Below are positions 1-9,082 of a stretch of 64,000 bases of DNA, in pieces (within the stretch, counting starts at the first letter, position 1; each line of letters opens with the position of its first letter). This DNA comes from Bacillota bacterium. GTDB taxonomy: Bacteria > Bacillota > Clostridia > Acetivibrionales > DSM-1351. The DNA lies in the NCBI GenBank assembly GCA_023460955.1, contig JAEWOH010000051.1:1-64000 (forward strand), read 5' to 3'. Under the pieces are notes generated by a model. The model had not been told where the DNA came from and did not search any database. It worked only from the letters and a program-made list of their open reading frames with translations. Made by a program: the position numbers and the translations under genes.

Positions 1-216
1 AGCCGTAACCGAAGAATTATTATCATTATGACCTAAAGAGAATTCTTCAAATGCTTCACGCTTAATCTTTCTCATCCAGTAATAGTAGTTTTTAATTCCG
101 ATATTATTAATCTTACACCATGCGACGACGGTCATTCCACTTGATTTGCATTCTTTTATTCTGGTTGTCCAGAGGCTTAACATATATTCGTGAGATACTG
201 TTGTTAACTGATCCAT
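1..216 (-). CDS. tnpA: IS66 accessory protein TnpA-like (3' end cut by window edge)
   Basis: Seventy-two codons are readable on the minus strand before the window ends. The start is the ATG at 216-214, with a GGAGG ribosome binding site about 8 nt upstream. The protein has the small helix-turn-helix look of the IS66 first ORF: a SGMTVVAWC helix followed by a YYYWMRKIKR motif, which is close to the usual YYYWLRKLR signature. In IS66 elements this protein helps the main transposase (TnpC) and is itself not catalytic. The rest of the element would lie to the left of the window. The family call rests on motif recognition only. Confidence 0.75.
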   Translation of the reverse strand, partial: MDQLTTVSHEYMLSLWTTRIKECKSSGMTVVAWCKINNIGIKNYYYWMRKIKREAFEEFSLGHNDNNSSVTA

Positions 217-250
217 AGCATTCCTCCAATGATTAGACTGTACTCTAAAA

Positions 251-290
251 CACCTTAAACAACCTAAAGAACCTTAAGTAACTTAAGTGT
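251..290. repeat. Four imperfect 10-bp tandem units (CCTTAA-like)
   Basis: Four consecutive 10-base units each carry a variant of ACCTTAAAG (cores CCTTAAAC, CCTAAAGA, CCTTAAGT, CTTAAGTG). They lie just upstream of the IS66 tnpA start. A 10-bp period places the cores on one helix face, so they may be subterminal protein-binding sites of the insertion sequence. This is an inference from spacing alone. Confidence 0.45.
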
Positions 291-366
291 GATCTAGTGT
301 ATATTGGAGATTATCTCACGGATAATATTAGGAAAACAATGCACCTTTTTATTTGACGCTTACCAT

Positions 367-543
367 TTAAAAGGACAAATTCAGTTTTGCATTAGTTTTT
401 CCTCGTGTTAAAACCCGGCTGAAATTGTAATTACCTTTTAGAACTCCAAAGGCTCCTTCCACTTGAATTACAATCACCTTATGGATGAGTTTTAAGTTTT
501 CCAATTCTTGAACGAATTCTATTTCATCTTTTTTCTGTGTTTG
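367..543 (-). pseudogene. C-terminal remnant of an IS1182-type transposase
   Basis: On the minus strand about 59 codons stay open and end at TAA (369-367). They contain VIQVEGAFGVLKGNYNF followed by an R-x-LTRGK stretch, which matches the conserved C-terminal block of IS1182-family transposases (VEGAFGVLK, then a basic LTRGKKNVK-like motif). No start codon or catalytic N-terminal part is found, and the DNA upstream of it (to about 830) is not openly coding. It is a dead fragment lying between the IS66 gene and the pilus locus, so two insertion events have hit this junction. Confidence 0.7.
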
Positions 544-854
544 CTATGTAAAAACTAAAGGACTTACTTTAAATCCGCTAATAATTTATCTTTTGATATT
601 GAAAAGTTAGTAAATATATCCTTAGCTCCTCAAAGTAAACTATGATTTGTCGAACATTCTTACTTCTCTTTTATTGATTACTATCTTCAAAACAGGGGTA
701 AAACTGTAGAATGATGGAATAATAAAAATTAAAAGATATTTTTGGAATATAAAAGGAATTTACGTCTTAATATTGAATATATCATAAGTGTATATTTTGT
801 ATTAATCGACATAGTATTTATTAAACTTTAGAATTGTTTAAAAAGGTAAATAAA

Positions 855-2552
855 ATGATTAATAAAACTACGAGGAAGCGGCTTGGAGATTTATTGCTTG
901 AAGTAGGAATGATCACCAAGGAACAATTAAATACTGCCATTGACTTGCAGAAGAAAACAAATGAAAAACTGGGTAATGCACTTATAAAACTTGGTTACGT
1001 ATCAGAGGATGATATTATTCAAGTTCTTGAGTTTCAGTTGGGAATCCCCCATGTAAAGTTAGAAAGATATAATATTGATAAAGCTGCATATTTGACAATT
1101 CCAGAAGCCATAGCAAGACGCTATGTTCTTATTCCCATTAAGAAAGATAACGGTATTATTACAGTAGCAATGAGTGACCCGCTCAACGTATTCGCAATAG
1201 ATGATTTAAAGATTTACTCAGGTTTAGAAATTCAACCGGTGATTGCTAGTCATGATGATATAATTAAGGCCGTAGACAGGTATTATAGTGCACAAAAAGC
1301 AATAAAAGCTGTTGAAGAGTTCAAAAAAGAACAAGTTTCAACTCTTAAGATAAATTCTGAACCCTTAAATGAAGAGTCTATAGATGAAATAAACAATGCT
1401 CCTGCAGTAAAGTTAATAAACTCCATTTTTGAACAAGCTATCAGAAACAAATCAAGCGACATTCATATTGAACCCTTTGAAACCTATATCAAAATCCGGT
1501 TCAGGACTGATGGGCAATTAGCAGAAATAATGAGACCAGAAATCGATATAATGCCAGCTATCGCAGCCAGAATAAAGATAATAAGCGGAATGAACCTTGC
1601 TGAGAAAAGGCTTCCCCAGGATGGAAGAATTAGTATAGAGATTGATGGTAAGGAGTATGATTTGAGAGTTTCAATTCTGCCTACTATTTTTGGAGAAAAA
1701 ATAGTTATAAGAGTTGCAGATAGTAACGCATTTATATTAACAAGGGACAAGCTGGGCTTCAATAAATATGAAGAAGAACAATTTAAAAAAATGTTATTAA
1801 ACCCTCATGGAATTATACTTGTTACGGGGCCCACAGGGAGTGGTAAGTCTACTACACTATACAGCGCTATAAGCGAAATAAATAATCCCTATCTCAATAT
1901 AATAACTGTTGAAGATCCGGTAGAGTGTATAGTAGAAGGAGTCAATCAAGTTCAAGTTAATTCAAAGATCGGTATGACTTTCGCAGCAAGCTTGCGATCA
2001 ATTTTAAGGCAGGATCCAGATGTAATAATGATAGGTGAGATAAGGGACAGGGAAACTGCTGAAATTGCTGTCCGGGCAGCCATTACTGGACACTTGGTTC
2101 TGAGTACGTTACATACAAATGATGCACCCAGTTCAATATTAAGACTTATTGACATGGGGGTAGAGCCATATATGGTGTCTTCCGCCGTAGTTGGGGTAAT
2201 CGCCCAAAGACTAGTAAGAAGAATATGTTCAAACTGCAAAACCGAATATTATGCAAGTGATGAGGAAATGAAGCTTCTTGGCATTTCAAAAGATAGACCT
2301 TTGCTTTATAAGGGACGTGGATGTCCTATGTGTAATAATACCGGGTATAAAGGCAGGCAAGGTGTATATGAAGTCATTACTATTTCAAGAAAACATAAAG
2401 AAATGATAAATGAAAGGTGTACAGAAGAACAGCTCAGAGATTATTCGGCCCAAAACGGAATGATTTCTTTAAAGGAAAATGTAGCCCAGAAAGTTCTAAG
2501 TGGAATTACAACAACAGATGAATTAATTAAAATTGCTTATTCGAACGATTAA
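855..2552 (+). CDS. pilB: Type IV pilus extension ATPase PilB/GspE
   Basis: Cytoplasmic hexameric ATPase that powers pilus assembly. The N-terminal ~150 residues are a MshEN-type domain (KRLGDLLLEVGMITKEQL). The C-terminal motor has a Walker A GPTGSGKST, a Walker B region (DPDVIMIGEIRD) and the histidine box around LSTLHTND. A four-cysteine zinc site (CSNC, then CPMC) sits near residues 460-500, as is normal for PilB and absent from PilT. The length (565 aa) is typical. I chose the ATG at 855 because AAAGG lies 8 nt upstream. An in-frame TTG at 834 would add seven residues without a good ribosome binding site. First gene of the pilus locus, 65 nt before pilT. Confidence 0.95.
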   Translation: MINKTTRKRLGDLLLEVGMITKEQLNTAIDLQKKTNEKLGNALIKLGYVSEDDIIQVLEFQLGIPHVKLERYNIDKAAYLTIPEAIARRYVLIPIKKDNGIITVAMSDPLNVFAIDDLKIYSGLEIQPVIASHDDIIKAVDRYYSAQKAIKAVEEFKKEQVSTLKINSEPLNEESIDEINNAPAVKLINSIFEQAIRNKSSDIHIEPFETYIKIRFRTDGQLAEIMRPEIDIMPAIAARIKIISGMNLAEKRLPQDGRISIEIDGKEYDLRVSILPTIFGEKIVIRVADSNAFILTRDKLGFNKYEEEQFKKMLLNPHGIILVTGPTGSGKSTTLYSAISEINNPYLNIITVEDPVECIVEGVNQVQVNSKIGMTFAASLRSILRQDPDVIMIGEIRDRETAEIAVRAAITGHLVLSTLHTNDAPSSILRLIDMGVEPYMVSSAVVGVIAQRLVRRICSNCKTEYYASDEEMKLLGISKDRPLLYKGRGCPMCNNTGYKGRQGVYEVITISRKHKEMINERCTEEQLRDYSAQNGMISLKENVAQKVLSGITTTDELIKIAYSND

Positions 2553-2617
2553 TATACTTATATCCTTCATCTAAATTTAATATAAATAGCTGAGTTAAAG
2601 GATTTTCAGGTGAGATT

Positions 2618-3670
2618 ATGCTAATTGATGAGTTATTGAGAACAACACTGAACGAGGGGGCATCAGATTTACATTTAACTGTAGGAATCCCCCCAACAAT
2701 GAGAAAGAATGGAAGGCTGGTAACAATCGGTGATGAAAGACTTCAGCCTGAAGACACCGAAGAGCTTGTGAAAACCATGTTAAATGAAGATCAATGGAAG
2801 ACTTTTCAGGAAATTGGAGAGTTAGATCTTTCGTTTTCACTGCAAGGTATGGGGAGATTTAGGGTCAATGTTTATAAACAGAGAGGGACCTGTTGCGCTG
2901 CAATAAGGATGGTTAACCTAATTATTCCGTCATTTGCCGAGTTAGGGCTCCCATCAATAGTCAGCGACTTAAGTAAGAAGACTAAAGGCTTGATACTTGT
3001 TACAGGTCCAACTGGAAGCGGTAAATCCACTACCCTTGCATCAATAATTAATGTTATAAACAAAAGCAAAGATTGTCACATACTCACATTAGAGGATCCA
3101 ATAGAATATTTGCATAAGCATGATAAATCAATAGTTAACCAAAGGGAAATTGGTAATGACTCTCAATCCTATGCAGCAGCGCTCAGAGCGGCGCTAAGAG
3201 AGGACCCTGACGTTATACTCGTAGGAGAAATGCGGGATATTGAAACAATTTCGATTGCTGTTACCGCGGCTGAAACCGGTCACCTGGTTTTATCTACCTT
3301 ACATACAATCGGCGCAGCGAATACAATAGACAGAATTATAGATGTTTTTCCGCCTCATCAGCAACAGCAGATTAGAGTGCAGCTCTCAATGGTAATACAA
3401 GGAGTTATTTCTCAGCAGTTGCTACCTCGTAAAGATAAACCTGGCAGAGTTGCCGCAATTGAGGTTATGGTGGCAACTCCCGCGATACAAAATCTAATTA
3501 GGGAAGGGAAGACATATCAAATAAATTCGCAAATCCAAACTGGTGCTAAATTTGGAATGCAGACAATGGATTCAAGTCTTTCTTCACTGTACAAGAGCGG
3601 GAATATAACTCACGAGGATGCTGTAAGGCATTCAGCAGATGGGGAGAATTTGTTGAGATATATGATATAA
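2618..3670 (+). CDS. pilT: Type IV pilus retraction ATPase PilT
   Basis: 350-aa secretion-superfamily ATPase that depolymerises the pilus and gives twitching or pulling force. Visible motifs are an N-terminal GASDLHLTVG segment typical of PilT, Walker A GPTGSGKST, Walker B region DPDVILVGEMRD and the histidine motif LSTLHTIG. It lacks the four-cysteine site of PilB. The ATG at 2618 has AGGTGA upstream. Its presence next to pilB means the pilus is predicted to be dynamic rather than a static pseudopilus. The end of the gene is AT-rich and 94 nt separate it from pilC, so an additional promoter there is possible. Confidence 0.95.
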   Translation: MLIDELLRTTLNEGASDLHLTVGIPPTMRKNGRLVTIGDERLQPEDTEELVKTMLNEDQWKTFQEIGELDLSFSLQGMGRFRVNVYKQRGTCCAAIRMVNLIIPSFAELGLPSIVSDLSKKTKGLILVTGPTGSGKSTTLASIINVINKSKDCHILTLEDPIEYLHKHDKSIVNQREIGNDSQSYAAALRAALREDPDVILVGEMRDIETISIAVTAAETGHLVLSTLHTIGAANTIDRIIDVFPPHQQQQIRVQLSMVIQGVISQQLLPRKDKPGRVAAIEVMVATPAIQNLIREGKTYQINSQIQTGAKFGMQTMDSSLSSLYKSGNITHEDAVRHSADGENLLRYMI

Positions 3671-3764
3671 AATAAAATAATTGATTATTTGTAGATTTTT
3701 GGTAGAATTAATTAGTAGAATAATAATAAAATATGTTGAAATATAAAATATACAGGTGATTCTT

Positions 3765-4979
3765 TTGCAAACATATAACTATAAAGCCAAGACAAATGCC
3801 GGTGAAACTATTTCAGGCAGTTTGGAAGCCAATGATATTAATATGGTAATCACACTGATTAAGGAAAAGGGTTTTTATCCGCTTTCAATTGAAGAGAAAA
3901 ATGCAAAAGGTAAAGAAGTTAACTTGAAGGTTAGCAGAAAAGTTAAAGCTAAAGAGCTTTCCGTGTTATGTCGTCAATTTCAAACTATGCTAAATGCGGG
4001 GGTGTCAGTAATAGGCTGTCTTGACATGTTAAAAAGACAATCGGAGAATCCGTCAATTAAAAACGCATTACATAAGGTTTTTGAGGATGTTCAAAAAGGT
4101 AAGACTGTGTCCGAGTCTATGAGACTTATCCCAAAGGTTTTCCCAGTATTAATGATAAGCATGATTGAAGTGGGGGAAGTAAGCGGTACGCTTGAGGTGG
4201 TGCTTGAAAGGCTTTCGGTGCAGTTTGAAAAGGATAACAGGGTTAAATCAAAGGTCTCAACAGCTATGACTTATCCTGCTGTAATTGGATGCATTTCTAT
4301 GGTCGTTGTATTTTTTATGATTGCGTTTATTGTTCCAAAATTTGTAGGAATGGTTAATTCAGTTGGAGGACAGCTACCATTACCAACAAAGATTTTGTTG
4401 GTTGCAAGTGATCTTTTTACAAATCCAGTATTTTTGCTTGCTCTTGGAGCTTTTATATTACTTATAAGATTTGGATATAAAAAATATAAAAGTACTGAAA
4501 ATGGTAAGTTTGTTATTGATAGTATTATTTATAAAATGCCTATGGTTGGGAAAAATGTCCAAAAAATATTAGCTTCACGCTTTACAAGAACCTTGAGTAC
4601 TCTTCTGAGTTCAGGCGTTTCTCTAATACAATCGCTTGATGTAGTTGAGAAGGTCGTTAACAATCAGATCGTATCAAGGGGAATAATTAAGGTAAAAGAG
4701 GAAATAAAAAGAGGATCCAATCTGGCAGCACCTTTAGAGAGTCTTGGTATTTTCCCGCTCATGGTGACACACATGATCAGTGTGGGCGAAGAAGCAGGAT
4801 CTCTTGATTCCATCATGGAAAAAGTGGCGGATTTCTATGATGAGGAGGTGGATTCATCAGTCAGCAAGCTTGTTGCTATGATGGAACCGCTTCTAATGAT
4901 GGTATTGGCCATAGTTGTTGGTTTTATCGTTGTGGCAATGATAATGCCAATCTTTGGTATGTACCAGGGTGTGGGCTAG
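3765..4979 (+). CDS. pilC: Type IV pilus inner-membrane platform protein PilC/GspF
   Basis: Polytopic membrane protein that couples the PilB and PilT motors to the growing pilin fibre. It shows the duplicated GspF domain: LCRQFQTMLNAGVSV with VEVGEVSG-like ends in the first half, and FTRTLSTLLSSGVSLI with a similar SVGEEAGSLD motif in the second. There are three hydrophobic segments (about residues 165-190, 215-235 and 375-400). The start is likely TTG at 3765, because AGGTGA ends 5 nt before it. The GTG at 3756 lies inside that ribosome binding site. Confidence 0.93.
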   Translation: MQTYNYKAKTNAGETISGSLEANDINMVITLIKEKGFYPLSIEEKNAKGKEVNLKVSRKVKAKELSVLCRQFQTMLNAGVSVIGCLDMLKRQSENPSIKNALHKVFEDVQKGKTVSESMRLIPKVFPVLMISMIEVGEVSGTLEVVLERLSVQFEKDNRVKSKVSTAMTYPAVIGCISMVVVFFMIAFIVPKFVGMVNSVGGQLPLPTKILLVASDLFTNPVFLLALGAFILLIRFGYKKYKSTENGKFVIDSIIYKMPMVGKNVQKILASRFTRTLSTLLSSGVSLIQSLDVVEKVVNNQIVSRGIIKVKEEIKRGSNLAAPLESLGIFPLMVTHMISVGEEAGSLDSIMEKVADFYDEEVDSSVSKLVAMMEPLLMMVLAIVVGFIVVAMIMPIFGMYQGVG

Positions 4980-5015
4980 GAAAAATAAATTATTAATTAT
5001 TAAGGGGGAGTTTTT

Positions 5016-5438
5016 ATGTTAATGTTTTTTAAGAAAATGAAAAAGAATCGTAAGGGTTATACTCTTACAGAGTTGATTGTTGTTGTAGCCATTTTGGGTA
5101 TACTTGCTGCTGTTGCTACGCCGATGATTTTAAATCAAGTTGGTACAGCTAAAACAAATGCAGATAATTCTTCAATTAAAGCAATAGAAACTGCTGTTCA
5201 ATTATGTCTTGCGGATGGCTCTTTAACATCAACATCTGGCACAATTTCTTTTGGAACAGCTGTAAGCGGTTCAACTGCTACTGACGTAAAGTCAGCCATT
5301 CAAGAAAAGCTTGTAGGACATGTATATCCAACTCCACAAGTTACGTCATCTCAAAAATGGTTCTTAAATTTATCTTCAGGCAAAGTTTCGTTAAATACTG
5401 ATGGTGCAACTGTTGCAAGTTCAACCCAATTAAATTAA
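5016..5438 (+). CDS. pilA: Major type IV prepilin (PilA-like)
   Basis: 140-aa prepilin. A short positively charged leader ends in G14, followed by YTLTELIVVVAILGILAAV, so PilD would cut G14/Y15 and leave Glu at position +5 of the mature protein, the residue needed for subunit docking. The long hydrophobic helix continues to about residue 40, and the rest is a small Ser/Thr/Ala-rich globular head with a single cysteine. An AGGGGGAG ribosome binding site, the strongest in the locus, fits a highly expressed major subunit. Tyr rather than Phe/Met at +1 is unusual for Gram-negative type IVa pilins. The stop overlaps the pilD start by one base. Confidence 0.93.
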   Translation: MLMFFKKMKKNRKGYTLTELIVVVAILGILAAVATPMILNQVGTAKTNADNSSIKAIETAVQLCLADGSLTSTSGTISFGTAVSGSTATDVKSAIQEKLVGHVYPTPQVTSSQKWFLNLSSGKVSLNTDGATVASSTQLN

Positions 5439-6235
5439 TGATATCGGTTATCATCATACTTTACCTTGCACTTCTAGGTCTTGTAATTGGTTGCTTTCTT
5501 AACGTATGCATTTACCGCATACCTGAAGGGCAATCAGTTATAAGTCCGCCATCACATTGTACAAGCTGTGGTACAAGGCTCAAGCCAATTGACCTTGTAC
5601 CTGTTTTCAGCTACATATTTTTAAGAGGAAGATGCCGCTACTGCGGGAGCAAAGTATCCGCCAGATATCCCAGCGTAGAAGTCATAACAGCGGTAAGTTT
5701 TGTTTTACTATACCTTAGGTTTTCCATTTCAGTGGAGTTTTTTGCATCGGCGTTCCTCACATGTATTTTAATTTGCTTATCCTTTATTGATTTTGATCAT
5801 AAAATAATCCCAAATGGCTTGGCTTTAACAGGACTTGTCGGTGGTGCCCTGCTTTTTGTTTACAACATGTTTTATCGTGTGGATTTCTATGGAGATAGAT
5901 TATGGTTTACTCCGCTGATTGGTATGGTTGGAGGAGCCGGCTTTTTACTGATGGTAGGATTACTTGGACAGTTAATCTTTAAAAGTGATAATGCAATGGG
6001 AATGGGAGATGTGAAGCTCCTGGCAGTGTGCGGTTTGTTTCTGGGCTATAAGCTGACTATATTTGCACTTTTTGTAGCAATTGTTATAGCAGCTTTTGTT
6101 AGTGTAATTCTTATAATCCTAAAGAAAATTAATTCAAAGGAAACAATTGCTTTTGGGCCCTTTATAGCAGCAGGTGTTTTTATAGCAATCTGCTATGGAT
6201 GGAACCTTATTGGTTTATATTTTAGCTTTTTATAA
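5438..6235 (+). CDS. pilD: Prepilin peptidase / N-methyltransferase PilD
   Basis: Polytopic aspartic protease (A24 family) that removes prepilin leaders and methylates the new N-terminus. The N-terminal methylase domain is complete, with the two zinc-binding pairs CTSC and CRYC (about residues 41-71). The two catalytic aspartates are visible in FIDFDHKIIPN and GMGDVKLL. About eight hydrophobic segments are present and the length (265 aa) is normal. The ATG shares its A with the pilA stop codon (TAATG), which implies translational coupling to the pilin. It should process the prepilins encoded at 5016, 7455 and 10437, and probably 11346. Confidence 0.95.
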   Translation: MISVIIILYLALLGLVIGCFLNVCIYRIPEGQSVISPPSHCTSCGTRLKPIDLVPVFSYIFLRGRCRYCGSKVSARYPSVEVITAVSFVLLYLRFSISVEFFASAFLTCILICLSFIDFDHKIIPNGLALTGLVGGALLFVYNMFYRVDFYGDRLWFTPLIGMVGGAGFLLMVGLLGQLIFKSDNAMGMGDVKLLAVCGLFLGYKLTIFALFVAIVIAAFVSVILIILKKINSKETIAFGPFIAAGVFIAICYGWNLIGLYFSFL

Positions 6236-6286
6236 GGTTTATTTTTAGGTTAAGCAGATATTCAATAATAATTCTGAGGCGGTATT

Positions 6287-7375
6287 ATGGTCGGACAAAA
6301 GCTCATTGCTATAGATATTGGTAACAGGACTACAAAAATTATCTATGGATCTTCCAATAAAAAAAGTATTGTAATTAATGAATACGATATAATTGATACG
6401 CCTGAAGATTGTATAAAGGATGGAATGATTATTAATCCTGATAAATTGGCGGTATCTATAGGTGAAGTCCTGAAGAAAAACAAGATCAGGTCAGGGGATC
6501 TGGTTTTTAATGTCACGGGAACCGGAGTGATAACAAGAGAAATTCAGTTACCTGATTCTACTGAACAGGAGCTGCAGCAAATTCTTGAGTTTGAAGCTCA
6601 GCAATATTTTCCAGTTGATTTAAGCAACTATACTTTTGACTTCAAGGTTCTTGAGAAGGTAAAGACCGATGAAATCAATCAATGCCGTATTTTGATTGTT
6701 GCTGCTCCTAATAAACAACTTGAAAGCTTTATAAATCTTTCTCGATTACTTAAGAGGAATCTACATAACATAGATATTCCGGCAAATTGTTTATTAAAGC
6801 TTCAGGGCTTCCAGGAGCATACCGTAACTGGGAAGAATGAGGACTATGCCGTTGTTGATATTGGGAGATACACTTCATTGATTTGTATTTTTAGGGATAA
6901 CACCCTTAAATTCAGCAGGATTTTATTAAATGGTAGTTCTGAAATAGACAACCATATTGCAAGCAACTTTAATATAGAATACAAACAAGCAGAGGATGTT
7001 AAGATTCGATCCGCAAAGCAGGAAAAAGAATATTTAAAATCTAGCGGCAGCAATATCCAATTGGATTTGCAATTTGATCAAGAGAAATTAAATGAAGTAA
7101 TTGAAACAGCCTTGGGTAATATTGCGTCGGATATTAGCAGGTTTATTGAATTCTATAACTCGAGGGAAACAAAAAATCAAGTACAGAAGATTTATGTTTG
7201 CGGTGGCGGTAGTAAATTAAACCGACTTTGTGAAAATTTATCAAATATCTTTAATATGCCTGTGTTACAATATCCAATCAAATTGAATATTGTTTATAAG
7301 GGCAAGAAGGATAAAAAAACTTTTGAAGAAGATTATATTCAACTTTTAAATGTAATAGGTAGTTTATTAAACTGA
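6287..7375 (+). CDS. pilM: Type IV pilus assembly protein PilM (actin-like)
   Basis: Cytoplasmic actin/FtsA-fold protein that binds the N-terminus of PilN and links the membrane alignment complex to the motor. The nucleotide-binding signatures are visible: AIDIGNRTTK near the N-terminus, VVDIGRYTSL near residue 190 and CGGGSKL near residue 307. The length (362 aa) is typical. A GAGGCGG ribosome binding site precedes the ATG. It is followed after about 80 nt by a minor prepilin and then by pilN and pilO, the usual partner set. Confidence 0.93.
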   Translation: MVGQKLIAIDIGNRTTKIIYGSSNKKSIVINEYDIIDTPEDCIKDGMIINPDKLAVSIGEVLKKNKIRSGDLVFNVTGTGVITREIQLPDSTEQELQQILEFEAQQYFPVDLSNYTFDFKVLEKVKTDEINQCRILIVAAPNKQLESFINLSRLLKRNLHNIDIPANCLLKLQGFQEHTVTGKNEDYAVVDIGRYTSLICIFRDNTLKFSRILLNGSSEIDNHIASNFNIEYKQAEDVKIRSAKQEKEYLKSSGSNIQLDLQFDQEKLNEVIETALGNIASDISRFIEFYNSRETKNQVQKIYVCGGGSKLNRLCENLSNIFNMPVLQYPIKLNIVYKGKKDKKTFEEDYIQLLNVIGSLLN

Positions 7376-7454
7376 TATATTTATAATAAATTACAACTTA
7401 ACGACAATTAAATGTTTAATATCAATTATTGTGCTTTGTGCAGGAGTTATATCA

Positions 7455-7997
7455 ATGAATATTAAGGAAACAAAAGGTGCTACATTAACCGAAGTAATTA
7501 TTACAGTTGCTATATTGATGATTATTATGGCCCCAATTTCTTTAATTTTTATTACATCCTACACAAGTTATATTAATGAAAATGATAAGGCGACTGCTCA
7601 GCAAAGTGCTCGTGAAATATTATATGGAAACAGTATCAATTCCTATGGAATACTTAGTGATTTAGAGAGAAGCGGTGCAATGAGCAAAGATATTTATATA
7701 GATGGTGTAACAGATGATATTGATGTTTCCGGAACCAGCCTTCTAATAAAAAATATTACCTCAGGTGAAGAGAAAAAGTATATTTTTGAGCCAGGTGAGA
7801 AGGGCAAGCTTACTAATGGAGCAGGGGTTATATATAACGATCCTTCGGTAATTGTTGATGCTTTTGTTGTACAAAAGCTTAAGAGAAATAGTGAGAATGA
7901 CTGTGATAGCTTGAAAATATTGATAGAGGTACACTGCGGGAATAGCGGAAAAGTCTCCTATGAAAGCACTTATAGGTTTCAAGATATTGAAACATAG
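7455..7997 (+). CDS. Minor prepilin (PilV/PilW-like)
   Basis: 180-aa protein with a class III signal: an eight-residue leader ending KETKG, then ATLTEVIITVAILMII, giving Glu at +5 after cleavage at G8. The globular part is charged and shows no family I recognise. The ATG at 7455 is chosen because CAGGAG lies 8 nt upstream. An in-frame GTG at 7431 would push the leader to 16 residues and has no ribosome binding site. The gene sits between pilM and pilN, as minor pilins often do, and is probably part of the tip or priming complex. Confidence 0.85.
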   Translation: MNIKETKGATLTEVIITVAILMIIMAPISLIFITSYTSYINENDKATAQQSAREILYGNSINSYGILSDLERSGAMSKDIYIDGVTDDIDVSGTSLLIKNITSGEEKKYIFEPGEKGKLTNGAGVIYNDPSVIVDAFVVQKLKRNSENDCDSLKILIEVHCGNSGKVSYESTYRFQDIET

Positions 7998-8074
7998 TCT
8001 CTTGGCAGTATTTTATACTGCAGCTTTATGAGCGGAATTGAGTATTAAAGAATATTGATAGGGTGGGACATAAT

Positions 8075-9067
8075 TTGAAGGATTTAAATCTTATACCGAG
8101 GAATTTTTTACTTGAAAAAAAGAATAAGGTTAAAAAGACTTATCTATCAATTTTAATCTTAATAATAGGCTTTATGGCGGCTATGTCATATATTCTTCCT
8201 ACGGTTTATGAGATTAATCTAAAAACGGAAAAGAAGGAACTTGAAACACAGGTGCTTCAAACCAACAACTATGTGGAAATGGAAAAAGAATTTAGTTCCT
8301 TGTTAAAGGCAGTAGAAAACAGGGAGCTGGAAGGCAAAGCCTTATCAGATAAAAATTTCAACGCAATGGATGTTGTTAGTGCTATAGAATTCGCTGTTCC
8401 TGAGAAGTTATTCATTAAACAATTTGAAACTTCAGGCGAAAATCTATCAGATATTAAAATTTCTTTAAAAGGAGTTGCCGAAAATGAAGAGATTATAGCT
8501 TCCTTCATTCGAAATTTAATGTCGGACGGATATTTTAAGAGCGTTTTCTTATCAAATATTACAAACAAAAAAGATAAATCCGGAAGTGATTTTGACGTGT
8601 CATTGAGCGGTATCGGAAATAACGGCCTCTTAGAGTATTCTAACTGGGAGCAGGCATTTAAAATAAAATATCCTTCAGACTGGATTATCAAAGAGGAAGC
8701 TGGGGGCAGTGTGGAGTTTAGTGCGGTAAAATCCTACACCTCCGCTAGACCGGCTTCATTAAAGGTATTTGTTGAGAATACTGATAAAGGGTTGGAGGCA
8801 TATATACAACAAAGGAAAGATAAGCTTAAAGCAGACTTAAAAGATTTTGAATTAGGGTACTCCAAGCAGGTTAAAACATCAAAATATATGGGCTACAGAC
8901 TTTCCTACTATGCTGACGAAGATAAGGTAAGATACCAGTACATGGAACTTTGTGTTATCAGTGATAATAAGTGTTATTTAGTTACTTATAAAAGCGATCT
9001 AAATAATTTCTCAAATAAGGCAAGAACTATTGATAGAATTTTGAATTCTTTCAGTATGAATAAATAA
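8075..9067 (+). CDS. pilN: PilN-like alignment protein fused to a PsbP/Mog1-like domain
   Basis: Bitopic membrane protein. The N-terminus KDLNLIPRNFL is the conserved PilN motif that binds PilM. A transmembrane helix follows at about residues 23-42, then a coiled-coil and PilN ferredoxin-like region to about residue 185. From about 188 to the end there is an extra domain starting WEQAFKIKYPSDW and running through a predicted alpha/beta pattern like PsbP/Mog1-type extracellular domains. Normal PilN is about 180-200 aa, while this is 330. The start is likely TTG at 8075, because AGGGTGGG lies 8 nt upstream. The GTG at 8063 overlaps that site. It precedes pilO by 15 nt. Confidence 0.85.
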   Translation: MKDLNLIPRNFLLEKKNKVKKTYLSILILIIGFMAAMSYILPTVYEINLKTEKKELETQVLQTNNYVEMEKEFSSLLKAVENRELEGKALSDKNFNAMDVVSAIEFAVPEKLFIKQFETSGENLSDIKISLKGVAENEEIIASFIRNLMSDGYFKSVFLSNITNKKDKSGSDFDVSLSGIGNNGLLEYSNWEQAFKIKYPSDWIIKEEAGGSVEFSAVKSYTSARPASLKVFVENTDKGLEAYIQQRKDKLKADLKDFELGYSKQVKTSKYMGYRLSYYADEDKVRYQYMELCVISDNKCYLVTYKSDLNNFSNKARTIDRILNSFSMNK

Positions 9068-9082
9068 CGGGATGGGTATAAA

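Noticed and set aside
834..854. Longer PilB N-terminus from TTG 834
   Set aside because: There is no ribosome binding site before it, whereas AAAGG precedes ATG 855 and the protein then starts like other PilB proteins.
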